A model generated the notes under the pieces. It had not been told where the DNA came from, ran no database searches, and saw only the letters and a list, made by a program, of their open reading frames with translations. This document shows positions 1 through 5,173 of a DNA stretch of 5,604 bases, piece by piece. The DNA comes from CAZFAT01 sp964517075 (GTDB taxonomy: Bacteria > Acidobacteriota > Vicinamibacteria > Vicinamibacterales > SCN-69-37). The translations under genes were made by a program, and so were the position numbers. The DNA lies in NCBI GenBank assembly GCA_964517075.1, contig CAZFAT010000282.1, positions 1 to 5,604 on the forward strand, written 5' to 3'. The number at the start of each line of letters is the position of its first letter. The first letter of the stretch is position 1.

Positions 1-243
1 CGCCGCCTGCTTCTCAACCCGATAGCTGTCCATGTCGATGGCGTCGAGGATTCCCTTCGAGAGATCCTCGTCGATGGGTGCCGGCAGCTTCGAGATTAGG
101 AAGTTCAGGAAGATCGAGAGCTTCTCCCAGTCCGCGTTCGTGTACGGGAGGATTGACGCCAGGAAGCCGTAGGCACGGACGAACGCCTTGGCCTTGCCCT
201 TGAAGTCAACCTGCCCGTCCTCATTGAGCTGGCCCTCCTCCAT
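1..243 (-). pseudogene. hsdR: HsdR C-terminal fragment (type I restriction subunit R), 5'-truncated, runs off left edge
   Basis: HsdR is the ATP-dependent translocase and endonuclease subunit of type I restriction-modification complexes. The minus-strand reading from 243 to 1 gives EEGQLNEDGQVDFKGKAKAF, then an RAYGFLASILPYTNADWEK block, an LSIFLNFLISKLPAP block, and DLSKGILDAIDMDSYRVEKQ. I recognise this as the helical region near the C-terminus of one HsdR subfamily, well after the nuclease and helicase domains. There is no stop to the left edge, so the rest of the C-terminus presumably continues outside. Everything N-terminal (PD-(D/E)xK nuclease, DEAD/helicase motor) is missing. In its place the frame runs back into a winged-helix mobile-element protein. 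The only in-frame ATG is at 243-241 and has no convincing ribosome binding site, so a functional product is unlikely. Family identity rests on remembered sequence, not a search. The alternative is that the join is an assembly chimera. Confidence 0.72.
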
Positions 244-1097
244 CCCGCGCGGACGCGGGCCCGATCGGCCGCCACCACCGCGCGAGCCGACGACGTAGAT
301 CCGGAACCCGGCCTGGGTGTGGCCAGCGGCATGGGCGCCGCGGTAGTGCTCCGTGAACAGCTCGACGTCCTGGTGGAGTTCGCGCCCATCGACCTCGTAC
401 TCGATGCGGCAGTCGGGGAAGTGGACCTGCTCATCGAAGTACGGTAGGTCATGTTCGCGCGCCCACTGGCGGATCTCGTCCTCGTCACGGTCCGGACGGC
501 CGTCGCTGTCGGCGCGTCCGCGGTTGTGCTCCTGCAGGAACTCCTGGTACTCGCGCTTCAGATCTCCTGCTCGAGGACGACTCGTCGAACTTCGAGCCCG
601 TCGTGCTCGTCGCGGAGCCGGGCCTCCTCCTGCCGGTAGGTCGCATAGAGGTTCGAATCGTGGTCGACTTCGCGCTCGCGGCTGACGCCAGCGTAGAACG
701 CCTGTGCGGGCTCGCCATCGCGGTCCATCGAGTGCGAATCCAGCAGGTCACGGCCTTCCCGTGTCAGCGTCAGCCCGCGCTCGTCGTCGCCCAACTCCAC
801 CGTCTCGACGAGGCCCTCGTCGCGAAGGTGTTCGAGCGTGTCGCGATCGACATCGAGCGCGCGTTCGGGCACGACCCGGAACGCGCCGACAGCGGCCAGC
901 GTGCGGCTGTCTTCGCCGTCCAACTCGTGGACGTGGTCACGGACCACGACCAGCTCGCGCTCCTCGCCACGCGGCAGGTCGAGGTCGCGCATTAGGCCCT
1001 CGCGTGGGTCGTCGTCGCGGTACCGCTCGTCGTACACACGCTCGCGGCCGTCCTCCCTCCCGTCACGGTCGCGCGCGTCATCTCGCGGATCGAATAT
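241..1097 (-). pseudogene. Frameshifted winged-helix mobile-element protein (replication-relaxation-like), fused at its C-terminus to the HsdR fragment
   Basis: The N-terminal half reads from 1097 (first recognised usable codon GTG at 1037) to a TGA at 560-558. It starts VYDERYRDDDPREGL and contains a likely winged helix at about residues 44-101 counted from the GTG (SRTLAAVGAFRVV ... LEHLRDEGLVETV ... LTREGRDLLD). The C-terminal half is in another frame from about 561 down: LKREYQEFLQEHNRGRADSD, WAREHDLPYFDEQVHFPD, then an RIEYEVDG...DVELFTEHYRGAHAAG block. As I recall the family, both halves form one continuous protein of about 280-290 aa, with the join reading RRVVL-(D/E)-x-E-LKREYQ. Here it reads RRVVLEQE, two extra bases (AT), then LKREYQ. 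A GGGAGG Shine-Dalgarno (1109-1104) sits 6 bases before ATA (1097-1095), where ATG would be expected. The family is common on conjugative or mobile elements next to relaxase genes; its exact function is unknown to me. The C-terminal Pro-Asp ... Asp-Val-Glu pattern hints at a PD-(D/E)xK-like fold, which is inference. Start loss plus frameshift indicate decay. Confidence 0.68.
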
Positions 1098-1272
1098 GGC
1101 TGTCCTCCCGACATGGCGTTGCGTTGGGTTACTTGTGAAGGCGCCCGGCCGGTTGCCGCGCTGGGCGATTCAGGAGGGCGCTGAGCGGTCGGGGCGGTGC
1201 GCCGCGCGACGTTCAGGGCGTGGTCTGCGGGAACCCGGCCTCGGGGCCGCTGAGGCGACCGAGCGAGGGGTT

Positions 1273-1291
1273 CGGCCCGGCGAGCGGGCCG
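1273..1291. repeat. Perfect GC-rich inverted repeat upstream of the permease
   Basis: CGGCCCG (1273-1279) and CGGGCCG (1285-1291) are perfect reverse complements around a 5-base loop. A smaller stem CGGCC/GGCCG (1236-1240 and 1245-1249) with a TCGG loop lies about 25 bases upstream. No T-tract follows either, so they are not canonical intrinsic terminators. In DNA this rich in G and C, short perfect stems also arise by chance. They could be an operator or an mRNA leader structure; neither is demonstrated. Confidence 0.4.
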
Positions 1292-1295
1292 GCAG

Positions 1296-1324
1296 CTGAC
1301 CAAGGCTGCTCTTCGCCTTATACG
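1296..1324 (+). promoter_or_regulatory. Weak candidate sigma-70-type promoter for the permease
   Basis: CTGACC (1296-1301, 4 of 6 matches to TTGACA) and TATACG (1319-1324, 4 of 6 matches to TATAAT) are separated by 17 bases, the usual spacing. The -10-like hexamer lies about 66 bases before the preferred permease ATG. It sits where the leader turns more AT-rich. This is the best candidate I see, but the match is modest and unverified. Confidence 0.25.
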
Positions 1325-1390
1325 CCCGTACTCAAACTCCTGCAAGCTGGGCGTGATTGGACGATTCTCCGGTGTATGCTTCCGCCTTGC

Positions 1391-3832
1391 ATGTGGACAG
1401 ACGTGCGAGGAGCACTTCGGACACTGCGGCGATCGCCCGTCTTTGCCGCGACAGCGATCGTTACGCTTGCCCTCGGTATCGGGGCCAGCAGTGCTATCTT
1501 CAGCCTCGTTCACGCCGTGCTGCTTCGGCCCTTACCGTTTTCAGAGCCGTCGCGACTGATCCGCATTTGGGAGTCGAATCCCGCGAAAGGCGACGATCGC
1601 GCCCTTGTCGCGAAGGCCAACGCCTCCGACTGGCGTGACAGGTCGAAGGCGCTGATCGACATCGCGCTGTTCAACGTTTCAACCGAACTAACCGTCGTGG
1701 GGCTCGGGGACGTCTCGGTCCAGGCAAAGCACGCGAGCGTTACTGCGAACATCTTCGACGTTCTCGGCGCCCAGCCAGCGCTGGGACGTCTCTTCGGTGC
1801 AGTCCCGGAGCGGCGCGGTCCGCTCGACGGAACGGAGCTCGTTGTCAGCCACGGATTCTGGCAACGCGCACTCGGCGGCGACTCTTCGGCCATTGGACGC
1901 GCCGTTCGAATCGAGGGCGCTCCGGGCAGCGTCCTCGTCGGCGTGATGCCGCCGGGATTTGACCCACCCGGTGACGCCGACATCTGGACGCCGATCGGAA
2001 CAGCGCCCGGTCGGCGTGACAATCGGATGTACGGCGCGATTGCACGCCTCGCCAGTGGCACGACTCTCCAGTCAGCACGCGCCGAGCTGGCGTCCATTGC
2101 GAACACCATCGCGAGTCAGTACCCAGCCACGAACGAGGGATGGACGGTCTCGGTCGTGCCTCTGCACGAAGCCATGGTCGGCAGCCACGAACTGGCTCTG
2201 CTGACGCTCTTGGGCGCCGTGTCGTTCGTGATGCTCGTGGCCAGCGCCAACGTCTCGAACCTGTTGCTGGCTCGTGGCATCGGACGCCGAGACGAACTCG
2301 GGATCAGGGCGTCCCTCGGCGCAAGCCGGGCGCGGCTTGCTCGTCTGCTGCTGACCGAGGCGTTCGTGTTGGCTGTCGTCGGCGCCGGGTTGGGGCTCGT
2401 GTTTGCCTGGCTGCTGTTGCCCACGCTTGTTCAGCTCGCGGGAAGTAACGTTCAGCGTGCCGCAAACGCCCGAATCGACTGGATGACCATCGGGTTCGCG
2501 ACTGCCGTTGGCGTGGTGGCAGCCACCGTGGCTGGCTTGCTGCCGGCGTTGCGGCACTCGCGAACCGAAGCCAACGCATCTATTGCCGCAGGCAGCGCCC
2601 GCCTGACGTCGAGCCGCGCGGATACGCGCCTTCAGCGTTGGGTACTCACTGGAGAGTTCGCGGTCTGCCTCGTGCTGCTCGTCGGTGCGATGCTGTTCGC
2701 GCGGACGTTCGTGAACTTGAGGGCGGTGGACCTCGGATTCGATCCCGAGCATGTCATCAGCATCGAGACGCGCGTCCCCATCTACCAGACGCTCGCGCCC
2801 AATCGGTGGCAGTTGCTTGCCTCGCAGACTACGGAGGCGTTGGACCGCGTGCGCTCGGTACCGGGCGTCACCGCGGCCTCGGCGGCCAGCGACCTTCCGC
2901 TGTCGGGCAATCTTACGACAACCGATGTGACGCTATCCGGGGAGGCGCAGGCACGCACGGCGCTCTACCACCGAGTCAGCCCGGACTACTTCAGGACGAT
3001 GGGCATGAGCCTCGTGCAGGGGCGAGACTTTACGAACGAAGACATGAGCGACCTTGCGCGCCTGCCGGACCCGCGGGCGGCCTCGCCGCGGCAGGGCGCC
3101 GTGATCGTGAATGAGGCGACGGCGAAGGCGTTCTGGCCATCAGGAGATGGCGTAGGCCAGTTCCTTTCTACGAGCTACGACGCCAGGCCCGTAAGCCGGC
3201 GCCAGGTTGTCGGCGTCGTGCGCGACGCTCGGTCCGAGTCGATTCGGAGCGGGGCGCCGGCTGAAGTGTACGTTCCGTACCTGGAGGACCCCTCGTTCGC
3301 GATGACCTTGCTCATTCGCAGCGACCTGCCCGTCTCCCAGATTGTTCCCGCCATTCGTCGGGAACTCCGAGCGGTCAGCGCGGAGCTCAGTACTGCCGAG
3401 GTGCGCATGTTGGACGACGTCGTAGGGGACTCCCTGCGAGCCGCTCGATTTAGCGCGTTTGTCCTGTCGGCATTCGGCATCGTCGGACTCTTCCTGTCGG
3501 CGCTGGGTGTCTTCGGCGTGTTCGCGTTCGGAGTTGCGTTGCGCGCTCGCGAGGTCGGCATCCGGATGGCGATCGGTGCGACGAGGCTGGACATCGTCCA
3601 GTTGTTCCTGTCCTATGCCATCGGACCGATCCTCGCTGGAATCGTGGTTGGAACGGCCGCGTCGGTCGTGTTCGCTCGGGTGATCGGGTCGCTGCTGTTC
3701 GGTGTGGCTGCGACCGACACTGCGAGCTACGTTGCGGCGGCATTGACAATGGCGGGGACGGCGCTCCTTGCCAGCTATCTGCCAGTGCGGCGTGTGCTGC
3801 AATCCGATCCGGCCCGCGCACTCCGGGAGTAG
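1391..3832 (+). CDS. ADOP-type ABC transporter permease (tandem MacB-PCD/FtsX)
   Basis: Inner-membrane permease of the MacB/FtsX superfamily, 813 aa from ATG 1391. The order is a short cytoplasmic N-terminus (MWTDVRGALRTLRRSP), TM1 at about 18-46, and a periplasmic MacB-PCD domain at about 47-260. The first FtsX unit has TMs at about 266-294, 320-350 and 364-386. TM5 (about 415-441) is followed by a second MacB-PCD domain (about 442-680, with the SPDYFRTMGMSLVQGRDF block at about 530-547). The second FtsX unit has TMs at about 687-715, 737-765 and 777-797. Both FtsX units carry the cytoplasmic coupling loop: RRDELGIRASLGASR at about 299-313 and LRAREVGIRMAIGATR at about 717-732. It ends in the typical DPARALRE tail. 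No Walker A/B is present, so it needs an ATPase made elsewhere. ATG 1391 is chosen because the family starts MW-(T/x)-D-(V/L)-R; ATG 1376 is 5 codons upstream. Neither start has a clear Shine-Dalgarno. The substrate is unknown; MacB relatives move peptides, macrolides or lipoproteins. Confidence 0.9.
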   Translation: MWTDVRGALRTLRRSPVFAATAIVTLALGIGASSAIFSLVHAVLLRPLPFSEPSRLIRIWESNPAKGDDRALVAKANASDWRDRSKALIDIALFNVSTELTVVGLGDVSVQAKHASVTANIFDVLGAQPALGRLFGAVPERRGPLDGTELVVSHGFWQRALGGDSSAIGRAVRIEGAPGSVLVGVMPPGFDPPGDADIWTPIGTAPGRRDNRMYGAIARLASGTTLQSARAELASIANTIASQYPATNEGWTVSVVPLHEAMVGSHELALLTLLGAVSFVMLVASANVSNLLLARGIGRRDELGIRASLGASRARLARLLLTEAFVLAVVGAGLGLVFAWLLLPTLVQLAGSNVQRAANARIDWMTIGFATAVGVVAATVAGLLPALRHSRTEANASIAAGSARLTSSRADTRLQRWVLTGEFAVCLVLLVGAMLFARTFVNLRAVDLGFDPEHVISIETRVPIYQTLAPNRWQLLASQTTEALDRVRSVPGVTAASAASDLPLSGNLTTTDVTLSGEAQARTALYHRVSPDYFRTMGMSLVQGRDFTNEDMSDLARLPDPRAASPRQGAVIVNEATAKAFWPSGDGVGQFLSTSYDARPVSRRQVVGVVRDARSESIRSGAPAEVYVPYLEDPSFAMTLLIRSDLPVSQIVPAIRRELRAVSAELSTAEVRMLDDVVGDSLRAARFSAFVLSAFGIVGLFLSALGVFGVFAFGVALRAREVGIRMAIGATRLDIVQLFLSYAIGPILAGIVVGTAASVVFARVIGSLLFGVAATDTASYVAAALTMAGTALLASYLPVRRVLQSDPARALRE
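3820..3830. promoter_or_regulatory. Palindrome ACTCC-G-GGAGT, candidate operator of the toxin-antitoxin operon
   Basis: An 11-base perfect palindrome (ACTCC, central G, GGAGT) covers the last codons of the permease and ends at the first base of its stop codon. It lies 23 bases before the antitoxin ATG. ParD-type antitoxins bind short inverted repeats just upstream of their own operon, so the position suits an operator. The palindrome overlaps coding sequence and is short, so chance is a real alternative. I see no strong -35/-10 pair beside it; parDE may be partly transcribed from the permease. Confidence 0.3.
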
Positions 3833-3839
3833 ACTGAGC

Positions 3840-3845
3840 AGAGGA
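3840..3845 (+). promoter_or_regulatory. Ribosome binding site of the antitoxin gene
   Basis: AGAGGA lies 8 bases before ATG 3854, a good Shine-Dalgarno match at normal spacing. It fixes the antitoxin start. This is in contrast to the toxin gene, which has none that I can see. Confidence 0.7.
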
Positions 3846-3853
3846 CCACAGTC

Positions 3854-4102
3854 ATGGAAATCGCGATCCCGAAGAGCCTCGAAGCACTCGTCCGCCGCAA
3901 GGTCGAGGAAGGCTACTACACCACCGAAGCGGAGGTCGTCGCCGACGCCCTGCGCCTCATGCAGGTTCGCGACGAGGTGGCCTCGGTGAAGCGTGAGCGC
4001 CTCAAGGACGCTCTGGACCGTGGCTACGAGGACGTCGCCGCCGGGCGGGTGATTGAGCTCGAAACCGAGGACGAGATCGACGCCCTGTTTGCCAGCCTGT
4101 GA
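3854..4102 (+). CDS. parD: ParD-like type II antitoxin
   Basis: This 82-aa protein is likely a cytoplasmic antitoxin that binds and neutralises the ParE-like toxin encoded next to it and represses the operon. The N-terminus MEIAIPKSLEALVRRKVEEG, followed by the YYTTEAEVVADALRLM block, matches the ribbon-helix-helix layout of ParD: one beta strand (EIAIP) for DNA contact, then two helices. The acidic C-terminus (about residues 55-82, with ELETEDEIDALFASL) suits the segment that wraps the toxin. Its length is normal for the family. It begins 21 bases after the permease stop and its TGA overlaps the toxin GTG in GTGA, so the pair is translationally coupled. The antitoxin-first order is the rule for parDE. 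Assignment is by composition and context; the exact ParD subfamily is not certain. Confidence 0.87.
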   Translation: MEIAIPKSLEALVRRKVEEGYYTTEAEVVADALRLMQVRDEVASVKRERLKDALDRGYEDVAAGRVIELETEDEIDALFASL

Positions 4103-4416
4103 AGCGACTCGTCCTCACCGAGATCGCGCGGGCGGATCTCGCCAGGATTCGGCGGTACTCCACGCGGACCTGGGGACGAGACCAGACCAGCAAGTACATG
4201 GACGCCCTTCGCGACACGATGAAGGGTCTGGTTCGAGGCACGGTGGTCACGCGGGCGCGCGACGACCTCAGACCCGCCCTCCAGATGGCCACGAGCGGCC
4301 GTCACAGCATCTTCTTCGAGGCCGACGACCGCCGCATCCTGGTCGTTCGCGTTCTCCACGACAGCATGGACTACCGCCGCCACCTGGACGCCCCTGACGC
4401 CGACGAGGGCGCGTGA
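4099..4416 (+). CDS. parE: ParE/RelE-superfamily toxin
   Basis: This 105-aa toxin starts at a GTG that overlaps the antitoxin stop by 4 bases. It begins VKRLVLTEIARADLARIRRY, the usual ParE opening in which an N-terminal strand leads into a helix with repeated A-x-x-D-L. It ends with GRHSIFFEADDRRILVVRVL and HDSMDYRRHL, the diagnostic C-terminal strands and H-x-S-M-D-x-x-R-H-L motif of the ParE group. ParE proteins classically poison DNA gyrase; some relatives of this fold cleave mRNA, and the sequence alone does not tell which. The protein appears intact, without frameshift. There is no clear Shine-Dalgarno, so expression probably depends on coupling to the antitoxin, which would keep toxin below antitoxin. 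Confidence 0.88.
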   Translation: MKRLVLTEIARADLARIRRYSTRTWGRDQTSKYMDALRDTMKGLVRGTVVTRARDDLRPALQMATSGRHSIFFEADDRRILVVRVLHDSMDYRRHLDAPDADEGA

Positions 4417-4429
4417 CTGCGGGCGGTCA

Positions 4430-4444
4430 GGTTACGCACTAACC
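4430..4444. repeat. Small inverted repeat after the toxin gene
   Basis: GGTTA (4430-4434) and TAACC (4440-4444) are perfect reverse complements around the loop CGCAC. It starts 14 bases after the toxin stop. A 5-bp stem without a T-tract is too weak to call a terminator with confidence. Confidence 0.3.
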
Positions 4445-4451
4445 ACAACTA

Positions 4452-4511
4452 GCTGAACTTGGACGGACGCGCCGATGCCATTTCCCGAGGCTGAACCTCG
4501 ACGCAGGCGCC
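4452..4511. repeat. Imperfect direct repeat pair (22 bases each)
   Basis: GCTGAACTTGGACGGACGCG (first 20 bases of copy 4452-4473) and GCTGAACCTCGACGCAGGCG (first 20 bases of copy 4490-4511) agree at 17 of 22 positions, including an identical GCTGAAC start and GCGCC end. The second copy forms the left arm of the long hairpin at 4492-4538. It may be a duplicated recombination or binding site, or a chance similarity in GC-rich DNA. Confidence 0.3.
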
Positions 4512-4538
4512 TGTGCCCCGCGGCGCATGCGTGGTTCA
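4492..4538 (-). terminator. Long imperfect hairpin at the 3' end of the HEPN gene, candidate terminator between convergent genes
   Basis: Reading the + strand, TGAACC (4492-4497) pairs with GGTTCA (4533-4538), ACGCA (4501-4505) with TGCGT (4528-4532), and GCGCC (4507-4511) with GGCGC (4522-4526). That makes 16 base pairs with a 3-base bulge (TCG, 4498-4500), one G/A mismatch (4506 and 4527) and a 10-base loop. The HEPN stop codon (4538-4536 on the minus strand) is the first three bases of the stem. There is no T-run on either side, so it is not a classic intrinsic terminator. It may still terminate, protect the mRNA 3' end, or block read-through between convergent genes. A second small stem (CGAGG 4486-4490 with CCTCG 4496-4500) would compete with its base. 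Confidence 0.45.
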
Positions 4539-5081
4539 CTCCATCAGGCGGAACCAGTCCTTGACCGTCAAGCGGAGCCGAATGACTTCGTCCTCCGCAA
4601 GCGGGCAGCAGTGCGCGATTGGCCCTCGTAGTGTGTTGAGGCTGGTCATGATCTTCGAAAAGGCCTTCTGGCTGGAGAAGATCGCATCAAAATTGGTCAA
4701 ATTGCCCCGAACGATCTCGCCGAGCTCCCCGAACGTCGTGTAGTCGATGGCGAATTCTGACCTGATGGTGACTCCGGAGTCTCGTTCCCGCTGCATGTTG
4801 CCCTCGGCGTTCTCTTGCACTGGCTTCGGAACGACCTTCGTCCACCAGTCCCGCCCGTGCTCGGCTTCGAGGGTCTCTGCGATCAGCTTCCGAATGCTCA
4901 CTTCCAGGCAGTAGAACACCTCATAGTGTTCGCTCATTTCGGCCGCTTCCTTGCGCAATGCCTGAGCGAACTGCGGGTAGTAATCCTCGTCCTTGCCATC
5001 TTCGTTGCCCCGACCAAGGGAGCATCGTTTGAGGAGGCCAACAGGATCGTCGAGCGCCAAGTCGTCGTCCTGCGCGAGCAT
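4536..5081 (-). CDS. Swt1-type HEPN domain protein (putative ribonuclease)
   Basis: This 181-aa protein has a helical HEPN domain. The core runs from about residue 35 (YYPQFAQALRKEAAEMSEHY, then EVFYCLEVSIRKLIAETL) through GRDWWTKVVPKPVQENAEG and DYTTFGELGEIVRGNLTNF to the catalytic-type motif LNTLRGPIAHCCPLAEDE. Here R152 and H157 form the R-x4-H signature of HEPN ribonucleases. The ending VIRLRLTVKDWFRLME is typical. HEPN proteins of this sort act in RNA-targeting defence, abortive infection or toxin-antitoxin systems; the substrate here is unknown. ATG 5081 is the first start in the open frame, but its ribosome site is weak. ATG 4937 (residue 49) has AAGGAA about 9-10 bases upstream and could give a 133-aa form that loses part of the conserved N-terminus. 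The gene stands alone: I see no nucleotidyltransferase (MNT) partner. It converges on parDE and diverges from greB. Confidence 0.82.
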   Translation of the reverse strand: MLAQDDDLALDDPVGLLKRCSLGRGNEDGKDEDYYPQFAQALRKEAAEMSEHYEVFYCLEVSIRKLIAETLEAEHGRDWWTKVVPKPVQENAEGNMQRERDSGVTIRSEFAIDYTTFGELGEIVRGNLTNFDAIFSSQKAFSKIMTSLNTLRGPIAHCCPLAEDEVIRLRLTVKDWFRLME

Positions 5082-5173
5082 GGCGCCACCATTCGCCGAG
5101 ATCCCGATACTGGCAGTTGGCGTAGATTCGGCCAGCTCTGACGGGACAGTCGTGATTGAATTGACGGAGCCGC
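5082..5173. other. Divergent intergenic region between the HEPN gene and greB
   Basis: The 92 bases between the two divergent starts must hold, or be close to, the promoters for both. I find no convincing -35/-10 pair on either strand. The only clear signal is GGAG (5166-5169), 4 bases before the greB ATG, a short but usable ribosome binding site. Confidence 0.4.

Larger units (their letters stand above)
1098..1390. other. Non-coding leader between the minus-strand pseudogene and the permease gene
   Basis: This stretch of about 290 bases separates two divergently oriented units. I find no gene in it. Open frames crossing it are low-complexity Arg/Ser/Pro-rich translations, typical of non-coding high-GC DNA. 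It holds the pseudogene ribosome binding site at its left end, two GC-rich hairpins (near 1236-1249 and 1273-1291) and a weak candidate promoter (1296-1324). Base composition becomes noticeably more AT-rich after about 1310, which fits a promoter and leader for the permease. Confidence 0.6.
4417..4535. other. Intergenic region between convergent parE and HEPN genes
   Basis: This spacer of about 120 bases has no credible open frame. It is more structured than expected: a small hairpin after the toxin gene (4430-4444), an imperfect 22-base direct repeat (4452-4473 and 4490-4511), and the loop and left arm of a long hairpin that reaches into the HEPN stop codon (4492-4538). Confidence 0.6.

Noticed and set aside
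545..575. Programmed ribosomal frameshift joining the two halves of the winged-helix gene
   Set aside because: No X-XXY-YYZ slippery heptamer or prfB-like site in the needed direction, and the start codon also appears lost, so decay is simpler.
603..995. 130-aa plus-strand open frame opposite the winged-helix pseudogene
   Set aside because: It mirrors the minus-strand coding frame, whose Arg/Asp-rich protein and winged-helix pattern are far more convincing.
1220..1390. N-terminal extension of the permease from GTG 1220 (57 extra residues)
   Set aside because: The extension is Gly/Pro/Ser-rich with no family match and no ribosome site, while ATG 1391 gives the MWTDVR start normal for ADOP permeases.
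992..1513. 173-aa minus-strand open frame across the leader and permease start
   Set aside because: Arg/Thr/Pro-rich shadow translation opposite the permease 5' end and out of frame with the winged-helix gene; no domain or ribosome site recognised.
2072..2752. 226-aa minus-strand open frame inside the permease
   Set aside because: Antisense shadow of a well-supported membrane protein; His/Gln/Arg-rich, low complexity and without a recognisable domain.
3140..3802. 220-aa minus-strand open frame inside the permease 3' half
   Set aside because: Antisense shadow with Arg/Asp/His-rich composition typical of the strand opposite a high-GC gene.
4417..4540. Integron attC site beside the toxin-antitoxin pair
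   Set aside because: Toxin-antitoxin cassettes and structured spacers suggested it, but I could not find a paired RYYYAAC / GTTRRRY set of core sites in the right positions.
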